This document shows positions 1-8,250 of a DNA stretch of 64,000 nucleotides, piece by piece. A program made the position numbers and the translations under genes. Origin of the DNA: DAHUXN01 sp963729815 (GTDB lineage Bacteria > Acidobacteriota > Terriglobia > Acidiferrales > UBA7541); contig CAVSPU010000004.1 in NCBI GenBank assembly GCA_963729815.1, positions 62,001 to 126,000 of the forward strand, read 5' to 3'. Under the pieces are notes generated by a model. It had not been told where the DNA came from and did no database searches. It worked only from the letters and a program-made list of their open reading frames with translations. Every line of letters begins with the position of its first letter. Positions within the stretch are counted from its first letter, which is position 1.

Positions 1-906
1 ATCCCTCGCGCTCTGGATTTTCGCAACTACTTTCGGCATTGAGCCCCAGCGCGATTTTCCGCTGACTTTGAGATGGAAAACTTCCACTGGCAAATGCGCC
101 TCGCGGCCGATGCGAATCGCCTCGTCGAGCGCCTGCATTTCCGTCTGCCCTTCGCTGCGCATATGCGTCGCGTAAATCCCTCCATACTTTCCAGCGACGC
201 TCGCCAGCGCGATCAACTCATCCATTTTCGCATAATGTCCCGGCGGGTAAATCAGCGCCGTCGAAATCCCCATCGCACCCTGCTGCATCGCTTGCGCCAC
301 CAACGCCTTCATTTTTTCGAGTTCCGCCGCCGTCGGTGCGCGGTCGTTGTCGCCAATCACAGCTTCGCGCACCTGCGCCGCACCGACATACGTGCCCAGA
401 TTCAGCGGCGTGCCCGATTTTTCCAGCCGCCCGAAATATCCGTCGAGATCGCTCCAATCGACTGTCAAATGAAAATGATCCAGAAAAGGCTTCATCGGCG
501 CCAGCGTGAGCGCATCCTGCGGCGCAATCGAACCGCCTTCGCCCGTAATTTCCGTCGTGATTCCCTGCGAAATCTTGCTTAGTGAACGGTTGTCGATCAG
601 CAGTGAAGTTTCGGACTGTCCCAGCATGTCGATGAATCCCGGCGCCACTACGTATCCCGTAGCATCAATCAGCCGCGTTGCTGTGGCGTTCTCGAGCTTG
701 CCGATGGCTGCGATGCGGTCGCCGCGAATTCCAATGTCAGCCGCATACCATGGATTTCCGGTGCCGTCCAGAATGTGCCCGCCTCGAATAATCACGTCGT
801 AGCTGTCTGCACCACCATTCGCATCTTGCCGCGCCAAAGAGCGCATTCCAATTGCGGCCATGCCCACCAGAAAAAGTACTCCCGCACCAATCATCACTCG
901 CCGCAT
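1..906 (-). CDS. D-aminoacylase-like amidohydrolase, 3' part cut off by window edge
   Basis: This gene reads leftwards from an ATG at 906 and is still open at base 1, giving 302 residues. The start has a hydrophobic N-terminal segment (residues 4-20), so export or membrane anchoring is likely. Residues 36-90 form the typical amidohydrolase opening (DVIIRGGHILDGTG, then PGFID at 89-93). Homologues of this type deacylate N-acyl-D-amino acids. Odd points: the usual metal-binding H-x-H after PGFID is replaced by MLGQSE (94-99), and the usual GNCG cysteine loop reads GEGG. Later histidines (in ATHMRSEG and EVFHLKVSG) are kept. It lies 34 nt downstream of a secreted serine hydrolase and is probably cotranscribed with it. 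Family assignment is fairly sure; enzymatic activity is not. Confidence 0.8.
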   Translation of the reverse strand, partial: MRRVMIGAGVLFLVGMAAIGMRSLARQDANGGADSYDVIIRGGHILDGTGNPWYAADIGIRGDRIAAIGKLENATATRLIDATGYVVAPGFIDMLGQSETSLLIDNRSLSKISQGITTEITGEGGSIAPQDALTLAPMKPFLDHFHLTVDWSDLDGYFGRLEKSGTPLNLGTYVGAAQVREAVIGDNDRAPTAAELEKMKALVAQAMQQGAMGISTALIYPPGHYAKMDELIALASVAGKYGGIYATHMRSEGQTEMQALDEAIRIGREAHLPVEVFHLKVSGKSRWGSMPKVVAKIQSARD

Positions 907-940
907 GATTCCCGCCCCTCCATTCTCGCGTTTCAGTCCG

Positions 941-2455
941 CTACCTCTCAGCATTTGCTCCCGCTCTTTCGAACTCGATTCCCGCCAGCGTCAATTTCGA
1001 GACATCCCCATCTTCATCCAGACTGAACATCGCCGGCGCATTGCCAAACGCGCCCAAATCGCCGACAAACGTATCGTATTGAAAATGCCTCAGAGTCCCG
1101 CTGAACGAATGAAATTGAATCCGCAGCGCATTGCCTTGGAACGTCACCACCGCATCGCCATACGCCTTATTGCGATACGTTCCCGCATACGCCGCAAGTT
1201 CGTGCGACGGATGCGTGTTCGGATGTTTTGGAGTTTTTGAACCTTCTTCCGCCTTTTTCTCCATCGCCGTGAACTGGTCCGCCACTTTCGTAAAGTGCGC
1301 GGTCCAATCCTGCTGCGGCAGCCCCAAAAATTCGTCGATCAAGTGCCAGCCGAGCCCGGCGCGTAGTGCCGTATGATCCAAATTGGTCAATATCACGAAA
1401 CCCGTCTTCACCTCCGGAATCAGCACCACCAGCGACGCAAACCCGTCAATGTCTCCCGGATGCAGCCAAATCTGATGCCCGCCATAATCCTGAATGAACC
1501 AGCCCATTCCATAGCTCATTTGCAGCGACTTCGGAAAGAACAGATCGAACTCCCCTCCTTGCGGCACCACGATCTGCGGCGTGTGCATCTCTTGCAGGCT
1601 CTTCGTGGAAACAATCTGCTGCCCATTCGCCTTTCCATCGTTCAACTGCATCGCGATCCATTTCGTCATGTCTCCCACGCCAGCATTGATCGATCCCGCT
1701 GGCGCAACGTCGTCGATATTTCGCCACGGAATCGCCGCCACTTTTCCGTCCTTCAGATCATGCGGCGTGGCATGGTCCGGCGCGTTTTGCGCATCCGTCG
1801 CGCTGAAATCCGCTCCATTCATTCCCAGCGGCTCAAAAATATGCTGCCGCACGAAATCTTGCCACGTCCCTCCGCTCGCCTGCCCCACCGCGTAACCCGC
1901 CGTCGCGTACATCACATTCTGGTATTCGAACCTTGCGCGAAAGCCGAACTCTGGCGGAATGTAGCGCACGCGCCGGATAATCTGCTCCAGCGAAAGTGAT
2001 CCGCCGTACCACAGCAAATCCGTTCCACCCATTCCGGTGCGATGCGTCAGCAAGTCCCTCATGGTCACATTTTCGTCCGCCAACGAGTCATATAAATGAA
2101 AGAACGGAATGTACTCATCCACGCGATCGTCCCATTGCATCTTCCCTTCATCCACCAGGATTCCGACCGCCGCCGCCGTAAACGCCTTGGTGCACGAACC
2201 AATGTCAAATAACGTCTCCGGCGTGACTGGCTGCTGCGTGTTGATGTCGCGAACGCCGAAGCCCTTCACGTAGACCGGGTGGCCATTTTGCACGATCCCT
2301 ACGGCCAGCCCTGGCACTTTCCCGTCGTGCATCGCGGTCTGGATATAGCTGTCGAGCGCGTCCCATCGCGCATCATTGGCCTGAGGCCGCGCGCTCGCGG
2401 CCATTCCCAGCATGCAGGCAATCAGTACGGCCATGCGTCCGAGGCGATTTGTCAT
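941..2455 (-). CDS. Secreted beta-lactamase-fold serine hydrolase with C-terminal DUF3471-like domain
   Basis: This is a 504-residue protein with an N-terminal signal peptide of about 26 residues (hydrophobic core LIACMLGMAAS). The catalytic SxxK motif is S87-C-T-K90, and the Y-x-N motif is Y178-Q-N180. A histidine-glycine element (WLHPGDIDG) stands where class C beta-lactamases and DD-peptidases have their third motif. The last 100 residues or so, starting near ELAAYAGTYRN, look like the DUF3471 beta domain often attached to such enzymes. Members of Pfam Beta-lactamase (PF00144) include D-aminopeptidases, esterases and carboxypeptidases, so the substrate cannot be named. A GGGAG Shine-Dalgarno precedes the ATG, with a TATAGA -10-like box a little further upstream. 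The following gene is D-aminoacylase-like, which hints at D-amino-acid or peptide salvage. Confidence 0.88.
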   Translation of the reverse strand: MTNRLGRMAVLIACMLGMAASARPQANDARWDALDSYIQTAMHDGKVPGLAVGIVQNGHPVYVKGFGVRDINTQQPVTPETLFDIGSCTKAFTAAAVGILVDEGKMQWDDRVDEYIPFFHLYDSLADENVTMRDLLTHRTGMGGTDLLWYGGSLSLEQIIRRVRYIPPEFGFRARFEYQNVMYATAGYAVGQASGGTWQDFVRQHIFEPLGMNGADFSATDAQNAPDHATPHDLKDGKVAAIPWRNIDDVAPAGSINAGVGDMTKWIAMQLNDGKANGQQIVSTKSLQEMHTPQIVVPQGGEFDLFFPKSLQMSYGMGWFIQDYGGHQIWLHPGDIDGFASLVVLIPEVKTGFVILTNLDHTALRAGLGWHLIDEFLGLPQQDWTAHFTKVADQFTAMEKKAEEGSKTPKHPNTHPSHELAAYAGTYRNKAYGDAVVTFQGNALRIQFHSFSGTLRHFQYDTFVGDLGAFGNAPAMFSLDEDGDVSKLTLAGIEFERAGANAER

Positions 2456-2613
2456 TTCGCGTCTCCCGTTCTATACGAGCGCGCGAATGTTACCACAGAC
2501 TTTGCACCTGGGCCGTCGGGGGAAGCGCAACGAGAGGAAATCAAGAATTAACACAGGAGGAAAGCCCCTCGCATCCGTGGCGGGAAAATCCATTCGGAGA
2601 GATGGGCGCGTCG

Positions 2614-2653
2614 TGAAAAAGAAAAAGCGGGCAGAACTCGGGTTCCACCCGCT
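2614..2653 (-). terminator. Rho-independent terminator after the small secreted protein
   Basis: On the minus strand a hairpin with arms AGCGGG and CCCGCT (genomic 2626-2653) is followed directly by a T-rich run (2614-2625). It lies 27 bases beyond the stop of the small secreted protein at 2680, so it should end that transcript. Confidence 0.75.
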
Positions 2654-2679
2654 TCAGCTCCGAATTGGCAAATGCACAC

Positions 2680-3057
2680 TCAGCTCGCCGGTTTGGCTGC
2701 GGGCGCTTTTGCCGCAATCATCTTGACCGACGTCACATGGATCGTATCCCCATCTACGGTGCCATACACGCGCACATGATGGCTGGCGTGGTCAGTTACA
2801 GCCGACTGCGGGTCAAGCTGATACACCTTCTTGGTGGCCGTATCATAGAGAACCAGCGCGGAGCCGGCAGCAACGCACTTCTTGATGCATGCTTCATTCG
2901 TCGCCATCTTCAGGCCCATCGGAGCGCACTTGGCGTCCATGACGTAGCCAGCACGGTAGGTCGTCTTTGCGGCCGGAGCCTGCGTAGCAGCCAGGCCGGC
3001 TCCCGCAGCAAATAAAAACGCTGCCGTACACAACACTGTACGCTTAATCATGATCAT
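2680..3057 (-). CDS. Small secreted protein of unknown function (DUF5818-like)
   Basis: The product has 125 residues with a clear signal peptide (MIMIKRTVLCTAAFLFAAG, cleavage near GLAA). The mature part carries the pattern GYVMDAKCA, then two cysteines (EACIKKC), then LVLYD and YQLD, and ends in a DHASHHVRVYGTVDG strand-rich segment with IHVTSVKMI. This resembles short secreted proteins of unknown function common in Acidobacteriota (DUF5818 type, from memory). The start at 3057 is chosen because AGGAGG lies five bases upstream; an ATG at 3051 is also possible. The gene stands alone between a terminator and a non-coding stretch. No function is proposed; the conserved cysteines and histidines could bind metal or form a disulfide. 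Confidence 0.75.
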   Translation of the reverse strand: MIMIKRTVLCTAAFLFAAGAGLAATQAPAAKTTYRAGYVMDAKCAPMGLKMATNEACIKKCVAAGSALVLYDTATKKVYQLDPQSAVTDHASHHVRVYGTVDGDTIHVTSVKMIAAKAPAAKPAS

Positions 3058-3618
3058 CGCATCCTCCTCAGCGTGAAACATTGAATCGGTCGATTAACGC
3101 CCGAGTCGCCAATAATGTGTCACATCTCGCCCACGTTTGTCGAGGCTTCCGTGATTTCAACACTGCGTCCTGGCTCGGAGACACTCGCGTGCCGTCTCCA
3201 CCGCCAAGATTGAAACGATTCCCAATCCATTTCGGGAATAGAAGATTAAAATCAGCTTGCAAGAAAACACATGGATGAGACATTGCCTAACAGGCGTGGT
3301 GATTTCGCCTGAGGAGCCCAAAATCCACAACCGCTGCCCCTTGACCTCTCAGAGCTTCGTGCTAGCCTTTTGGCAGGCTAGAACAGGAAAATGAGAAACG
3401 CCACGACGCGTCGCAAGGCAGCCCGCACCGCATCACCCGTCTCGGCAATCTTCGAACTGCCCGCGTCGTCGACTCACAAGCAAGTGACACCTCTTGCCAG
3501 ACTCGCATTAGTCGCTCTTGGTGGTCTTTTCGGGTCGTTCGATTGTCGCTTCCCATTCTCCGGTGAAAGCCCGAACTCTCTTCCCTCGCGAAAAACATCC
3601 GGCGGAGAATCGCCTGAT

Positions 3619-3702
3619 GTCATTTCTAATCGCCACAAGCCAGAATTAGAATTGCCTGTAACTTACAGAAAACAAAGGGTCGCGTCATTTCTAATCGCCA
3701 CA
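3619..3702. repeat. 19-bp exact direct repeat upstream of leuC
   Basis: The sequence GTCATTTCTAATCGCCACA occurs at 3619-3637 and again at 3684-3702, 65 bases apart start to start. It lies 110-195 bases before the leuC promoter. It could be a pair of operator half-sites or a short duplication; nothing else points to a function. Confidence 0.7.
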
Positions 3703-3810
3703 TTTCGCACCCTGTTTCGTGTTGCCACTCTTGCGTCGAAGCTCTTTGCGCATTGCCTCCCGCAATTCTCGCAACGCCCGGCCAGCATTCATCGTCCTAC
3801 TCGTTTCGGA

Positions 3811-3839
3811 TTGGCGGCGAGTCCCACTGTTGCTACAAT
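3811..3839 (+). promoter_or_regulatory. Sigma70-like promoter of leuC
   Basis: TTGGCG (3811-3816) and TACAAT (3834-3839) are separated by exactly 17 bases. The -10 box ends 13 bases before the leuC ATG, so the predicted transcript has a leader of only about 6-7 nt. No strong Shine-Dalgarno is present. Confidence 0.55.
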
Positions 3840-3852
3840 GGGAAACTAAATC

Positions 3853-5274
3853 ATGCCTGCGCTGACGCTTTACGAAAAAATCTGGAATGCGCACACGGTC
3901 CGCGAAGTCCCCGGCCAGCCCTCCCTGATTTATATCGACCGCCACCTGATCCACGAAGGCACTTCGCCTCAGGCGTTCGGCGGCCTGAAGGCCGCGGGAC
4001 GCAAAGTCCGCCGTCCCGAATTGACCTTCGCTGTGATGGATCATTCCGTCTCGACGAAAAATCGCGACCTGCCCGTCCTCGACGCTGATGCAGCTGGCCA
4101 GTTCAAGGCCCTGGCCGAGAATTGCCGCGAGAGTGGCGTTCGCCTTTTCGATATGCACAGCCACAATCAGGGCATCGTGCACATCATCGGCCCGGAGCTG
4201 GGCATCACGCAGCCGGGCTTCACGATTGTCTGTGGCGACAGTCACACTTCCACGCATGGCGCCATGGGCGCTCTTGCTTTCGGCATCGGTACCAGCGAAA
4301 TCGAGCATGTGCTTGCCACGCAGTGCCTCTCGCAATTCAAATCCAAGACCACGCGCATCGAAGTCAAGGGCCGCCTGCATCCTGGCCTCGCCTCCAAGGA
4401 CATTATTCTCGCGATCATCGGAAAAATCGGCATCGCCGGCGGCAATGGCCACGTTTTCGAATATACGGGCGAAGCCATTCGTGCGCTGTCTATGGAAGCG
4501 CGCATGACCATCTGCAATATGTCCATCGAAGGCGGTGCGCGCGCCGGAATGGTCGCACCGGATGAAACCACGTTCGCCTACCTCGAAGGCAAGCCCTTCG
4601 TCGCACGCGGCAAGGATTTTCAGCGCCTCGTCGAGCATTGGAAGACACTGCCATCCGATTCCGGCGCGAAATTCGACGAAACGATCGAGCTCGATGCCGC
4701 CGCGCTTGCACCGCAGGTCACCTGGGGCACAAATCCTGGAATGGTCACGGACGTCACCGCGCGCGTTCCCGATCCCAATTCATTTCCGAACGACGTGGAC
4801 CGCCAGGCCGCCGAGCGCGCCCTCGTTTACATGGATTTGAAGCCCGGCACGCCCATCACCGACATTCGACTCGACCGCGTCTTCATCGGCTCATGCACAA
4901 ATTCGCGCCTCGAGGATTTGCGCCTCGCCGCGAAGCTCGTTGCTGGCCAGCACGTTTCGAAGTCGCTGAAACAAGCGCTCGTTGTGCCCGGCTCGCGCCG
5001 CGTGAAGGCCCAGGCGGAAGCTGAAGGCCTCGACAAGATTTTCCGCGACGCCGGATTCGAATGGCGCGACGCGGGCTGCAGCATGTGCATCGGCATGAAC
5101 GACGACGTTCTTCAGCCGCACGAACGCTGCGCCAGCACTTCCAATCGCAATTTTGAAGGCCGCCAGGGCAAGGATGGCCGCACACATCTCGTCAGTCCGC
5201 TCATGGCCGCCGCCGCAGCCATCGAAGGCCATTTCGTCGACGTCCGCCACTGGCGCAACGGGAGCAAGAATTGA
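3853..5274 (+). CDS. leuC: 3-isopropylmalate dehydratase large subunit
   Basis: LeuC with LeuD isomerises 2-isopropylmalate to 3-isopropylmalate in cytoplasmic leucine synthesis. The 473-residue length is typical. The three cysteines that hold the [4Fe-4S] cluster are visible: C348 in GSCTNSR and C409/C412 in GCSMCIGMN. The N-terminal aconitase-family signature includes FTIVCGDSHTSTHGAMGALAFGIG. A sigma70-like promoter lies close upstream, so the mRNA leader is predicted to be very short. The gene is followed after 71 bases, which include a hairpin repeat, by leuD on the same strand. A 315-residue open frame antisense to its first part is taken as a composition artefact. Identification is very secure. 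Confidence 0.97.
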   Translation: MPALTLYEKIWNAHTVREVPGQPSLIYIDRHLIHEGTSPQAFGGLKAAGRKVRRPELTFAVMDHSVSTKNRDLPVLDADAAGQFKALAENCRESGVRLFDMHSHNQGIVHIIGPELGITQPGFTIVCGDSHTSTHGAMGALAFGIGTSEIEHVLATQCLSQFKSKTTRIEVKGRLHPGLASKDIILAIIGKIGIAGGNGHVFEYTGEAIRALSMEARMTICNMSIEGGARAGMVAPDETTFAYLEGKPFVARGKDFQRLVEHWKTLPSDSGAKFDETIELDAAALAPQVTWGTNPGMVTDVTARVPDPNSFPNDVDRQAAERALVYMDLKPGTPITDIRLDRVFIGSCTNSRLEDLRLAAKLVAGQHVSKSLKQALVVPGSRRVKAQAEAEGLDKIFRDAGFEWRDAGCSMCIGMNDDVLQPHERCASTSNRNFEGRQGKDGRTHLVSPLMAAAAAIEGHFVDVRHWRNGSKN

Positions 5275-5326
5275 GTAGGGGCGAGGCTTCAGCCTCGCCC
5301 GGGCGGGCCTGAAGGCCCACCCCTAC
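5275..5326. repeat. Palindromic intergenic repeat (REP-like) between leuC and leuD
   Basis: The element starts with GTAGGGG and ends with its complement CCCCTAC. Inside are two smaller hairpins: GCGAGGCTTCAGCCTCGC and GGGCCTGAAGGCCC. It begins right after the leuC stop codon and fills most of the intergenic space. The build resembles dispersed REP-type elements that sit between cotranscribed genes. It could change the relative yield of the two subunits through mRNA stability. Only one copy is visible in this window. Confidence 0.7.
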
Positions 5327-5345
5327 GGAGAAGGCGCGAAAGATC

Positions 5346-5987
5346 ATGAAGCCATTCACAAAACATACCGGGCTGGTGGCGCCGATGGATCGCGTCAACG
5401 TGGACACGGACCAAATGGTGCCGAAGCAGTTCCTGAAATTCCTGACGCGCGAGGGCTATGGCCGCGTGCTGTTCTACGATTGGCGCTATTTGCCCGGCGA
5501 AAAATCAAATCCCGATTTTGTGTTGAACAAACCACGCTACAAAGGCGCATCAGTCTTGCTGGCGCGCGCCAATTTCGGATGCGGCTCCAGCCGCGAACAT
5601 GCTCCATGGGCCATCGGCGATTACGGATTCCGCGCCATCATAGCGCCCAGCTATGCCGACATTTTTTACAACAATTGCTTCAAGAACGGCATCCTGCCGG
5701 TCACGCTTCCGGACAAGGACATCGACGAACTTTTCTCGCGCAACGAAAAAAATGAAGGCTACACACTTACCGTCGACCTCGAAAATCAGACCGTCTCAGA
5801 TGGAAAAGGGTTCGAGCGCTCCTTCGAAATCGATCCCTTCCGCAAACGCTGCCTGCTCAAGGGCCTCGACGACATCGGCCTGACCCTCGAACACGAATCC
5901 GACATCTCTGCCTACGAAAAAAAGGGCCTGCCCATCCCGCAGATGGTCGATCCTGTCGACATCAAGTTCTATTCCTCCAAAAACTGA
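5346..5987 (+). CDS. leuD: 3-isopropylmalate dehydratase small subunit
   Basis: LeuD is the swivelling small subunit that completes the LeuCD isomerase. It has 213 residues, within the family range. Recognisable features are the opening FTKHTGLVAPMDRVNVDTDQ, the active-site loop GCGSSREHAPWA and the NNCFKNGILPV segment. It follows leuC on the same strand, separated by the palindromic repeat, so the two are probably one operon with possible differential stability. No strong Shine-Dalgarno is placed ideally; GGAG lies about 13 bases upstream of the ATG. Downstream it converges with the methyltransferase gene, whose stop is 24 bases away. Other leucine genes (leuA, leuB) are not in this window. 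Confidence 0.96.
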   Translation: MKPFTKHTGLVAPMDRVNVDTDQMVPKQFLKFLTREGYGRVLFYDWRYLPGEKSNPDFVLNKPRYKGASVLLARANFGCGSSREHAPWAIGDYGFRAIIAPSYADIFYNNCFKNGILPVTLPDKDIDELFSRNEKNEGYTLTVDLENQTVSDGKGFERSFEIDPFRKRCLLKGLDDIGLTLEHESDISAYEKKGLPIPQMVDPVDIKFYSSKN

Positions 5988-6011
5988 AGAGTTGAATTTT
6001 CGATTTTTTCT

Positions 6012-6620
6012 TTAGTGTTGAGTTTCAGCGGACATCTGGCAGGTGAAAACGCAGGCGGGCGGCAGGTTGCGCCAAACAATCTTTGACTGCACCGAGCCGA
6101 AATAACGGCTAAGCGTTGGCCGCAAGCTCAACCGGCGCAGCCGGCCATTGGCGAATTGCATTCCATGGATATATTGATATTGCGTGAGGATTGTGTTCTC
6201 GCGAACGAAGGGCATGAGGCGCTCGAAAATCGTGCGGCGCTGATCTTCGGACATGAAGCCTAGTCCGAGCGACGACGCCACGGCGTCGACATGCTCGAAA
6301 CCCCGTTTGGTCAGCTCAGCGTCCATGTTGGCAACGTTCGCATTGATGAGCACCAGACGCGGATCCGCAAAACTCCTCCTCAGGTGCTTCCAGAAGCGCC
6401 GATTGATTTCGAATACAACCAATGTGGATGAGGCAGGCATTGCGCTTAGCAAGGATTGCGTGATGACGCCCGTGCCGGCGCCTAATTCGAGCACCACGCG
6501 CGCGCGTGACAGATGCAGCGGCGCAAGCATGGCAGAAGCGAGATGGGGCGAGCTCGGTGCGATGGCCGCTGTTGTATAAAAATCGGCCAGCGCTTCGGCT
6601 GCAAATACACGAAAGCTCAT
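6012..6620 (-). CDS. SAM-dependent methyltransferase, phospholipid N-methyltransferase-like
   Basis: This 202-residue class I methyltransferase has motif I as LELGAGTGVIT near residue 45, followed by an acidic residue (FEINRRF) that would bind the ribose of SAM. The opening pattern AAIAPSSPHLASAML and the overall size fit the COG3963 phospholipid N-methyltransferase / rRNA-dimethylase-like group. Such proteins can methylate phosphatidylethanolamine, but many members are uncharacterised. No membrane segment is evident. It is transcribed towards leuD and has no close operon partner; the next minus-strand gene ends 171 bases upstream. Methyltransferase fold is sure; the substrate is a guess from family resemblance. 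Confidence 0.8.
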   Translation of the reverse strand: MSFRVFAAEALADFYTTAAIAPSSPHLASAMLAPLHLSRARVVLELGAGTGVITQSLLSAMPASSTLVVFEINRRFWKHLRRSFADPRLVLINANVANMDAELTKRGFEHVDAVASSLGLGFMSEDQRRTIFERLMPFVRENTILTQYQYIHGMQFANGRLRRLSLRPTLSRYFGSVQSKIVWRNLPPACVFTCQMSAETQH

Positions 6621-6791
6621 GTGTCAGTGGCCCCCGACGAGATCAGCGCACGCCCGCGAGCCAGAGTTCTTCGCGTTTACATGCGGCTTGCAATATACAC
6701 CCATTGCGAGTTGCGGCAGTGCGCTTTTCTCAATAAGTTCATGATTCCGCTCGGTGTGGTTCGCCGCGGCAAATCACTCGCGGGCCGCATG

Positions 6792-7451
6792 CTATTGGGG
6801 CATGGGAGGTTTAAGAAGACCGAAATCGATGAGGCCGTTAGCGACGAATTGCACAGCCAGCGCAACGAGAAGCAATCCCATGAGCCGCATGAGAATGCGA
6901 ATTCCCGTTTGCCCCATGTAGCGTCCTACGCGATCGGCTCCCGCCAGAACTAGGTATGCGGCAGTCGAAGACACGATGATCGCGCCGTAAACGACACCGT
7001 GTTGCCACCACGTGTGCGATTCACCAACGAGTACCATCACAGTGGAAATCGCGCCGGGACCTGCGAGCATGGGCATCCCGAGCGGAATGATGCTCGCGTC
7101 TTCTTTCGCCGTTCCCTCCTGAGTCTCTTCCGGCGTGGTGCGCTGGCCGGATTGCTTCGCTTGCAGCATGTCGATGCCAATCTGGAGAAGAATGATTCCA
7201 CCCGCGATCTTGAACGCTGGCAGCGTGATCCCAAACAGGCGGAAAATAAGGCTGCCCGCAACCGCAAACGCGCAGAGGACGATGGCGCACGTCCATGCCG
7301 AGCGTTGCGCCATGCGACGGCGTTCGCTGTGCGGCGAATCCACAGTCATGGCAAGAAACAGCGGAATCACGGCGAATGGGTCGACGAGGAAAAAGATGGA
7401 AGTCAGCGCGAGAAGCGCGAATTCGAGGACGCTTGTGAGCGAGTGTGGCAC
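6792..7451 (-). CDS. MarC family integral membrane protein
   Basis: The 219-residue product has about six hydrophobic segments and the MarC/UPF0056 hallmarks: an opening with DPFAVIPLFLA, then FKIAGGIILLQIGIDMLQA, and after a charged loop IIPLGMPMLAGPGAISTVMVL. MarC proteins sit in the inner membrane; their function is unsettled, since the name comes from a disproved link to multiple antibiotic resistance. The start is a GTG at 7451. The charged loop (about residues 100-118: AKQSGQRTTPEETQEG) is probably cytoplasmic. The gene lies 130 bases downstream of the HEGGH membrane protein on the same strand and may belong to the same transcript. Confidence 0.88.
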   Translation of the reverse strand: MPHSLTSVLEFALLALTSIFFLVDPFAVIPLFLAMTVDSPHSERRRMAQRSAWTCAIVLCAFAVAGSLIFRLFGITLPAFKIAGGIILLQIGIDMLQAKQSGQRTTPEETQEGTAKEDASIIPLGMPMLAGPGAISTVMVLVGESHTWWQHGVVYGAIIVSSTAAYLVLAGADRVGRYMGQTGIRILMRLMGLLLVALAVQFVANGLIDFGLLKPPMPQ

Positions 7452-7581
7452 CTACGAATTGCCCCCGAGCCATACTTTTCGAGATGCGATGAAGCCACCA
7501 GGTGCAAAAATAACATCTTCACACATCGCTGTATAGCCAGTTCCACGCCTCGAAAGAAACAATCAAGCGAAAGCAGATTGC

Positions 7582-8172
7582 CTAGGCGTCCGTCGTCTTG
7601 AGCTGGACGGCCCATGCGGAACGGCCGCGCCAGAGGAGCCAGAAAACGGTGGCGATCATGCCGAGCCAGCCCATGGCGCGCACGAATGCAGCGATGGACG
7701 TATCGTGATTCAAGACGCCGAGGCTCGAGAAAAGATAGTTCCAGTCGTGAATGACGTAATCGCCGTCGCCAACCGTGAGTAGCGGGAGTTCCTGAGCGCG
7801 AGCGTCGGCCATGTACGTCGCAATGGGAAGACACTGTTCAAAAAAGAAGAACGCACAGAAGGCTGTGCCCGTAACATGGCGTTTGAGAGCGAAATAAACC
7901 GCCAGCGCGAACGGCGCGAACAATTGCAGAAATGTTCCTCCGAGGATGTAGAGCCATTGCCCAAACCAGCGAAACAGGAGATGGCCGCCCTCATGAATCG
8001 GAACAAAAACGACGTCGATCATAAGCATGGGACCGTGTCCGCGGTACGCTTGATAGAGAAATGTGAGATAGAAAGCAAGCCAGACGATGAGAGCCCAACG
8101 CGCAACAGGTTCCCAGTCGTCCTCAAGGGCTTCCAGGAACGGCAAGCGTTCCGTGAGCGAGTCAGGTAGATG
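7582..8172 (-). CDS. Membrane protein with HEGGH (HExxH-type) motif, possible M50-like metalloprotease
   Basis: The 196-residue protein has several hydrophobic segments. One contains VFVPIHEGGHLLFRWFG, an HExxH metal-binding pattern inside a membrane helix, as in site-2-protease-like M50 peptidases. A second metal ligand is less clear; NHDTS near the C-terminus could supply one. The ATG at 8172 is used; a TTG at 8202 would add ten residues (numbered from that TTG, the motif is H70-H74). It is the third gene of a run PilZ / zinc-ribbon membrane protein / this gene. Bacterial proteins of this type are mostly unannotated. The metalloprotease idea is inference from one motif plus topology. Confidence 0.65.
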   Translation of the reverse strand, partial: HLPDSLTERLPFLEALEDDWEPVARWALIVWLAFYLTFLYQAYRGHGPMLMIDVVFVPIHEGGHLLFRWFGQWLYILGGTFLQLFAPFALAVYFALKRHVTGTAFCAFFFFEQCLPIATYMADARAQELPLLTVGDGDYVIHDWNYLFSSLGVLNHDTSIAAFVRAMGWLGMIATVFWLLWRGRSAWAVQLKTTDA

Positions 8173-8250
8173 CATTCGAGATTGGGCCAAATTTACAGCC
8201 AAAAGGATGACATGAAGGAATTCTTCACGAGCAGAGTGCGCGATAAGAAA

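Larger units (their letters stand above)
3058..3852. other. Non-coding stretch upstream of leuC
   Basis: I find no convincing gene in these 795 bases. Open frames here are short or antisense, and none resembles a known protein. The stretch holds a small hairpin (CTAGCC...GGCTAG near 3362-3382), a 19-bp direct repeat and a sigma70-like promoter for leuC, each listed separately. It also carries the upstream region of the small secreted protein gene at 3057. Confidence 0.6.

Noticed and set aside
3391..3849. A 152-codon plus-strand open frame before leuC
   Set aside because: It has no domain, no Shine-Dalgarno and runs across the leuC promoter. It appears to be chance.
3691..4638. A 315-codon open frame antisense to the beginning of leuC
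   Set aside because: leuC is certain here by its family motifs. The antisense frame is open because of high GC in the third codon position, and its translation resembles no known protein.
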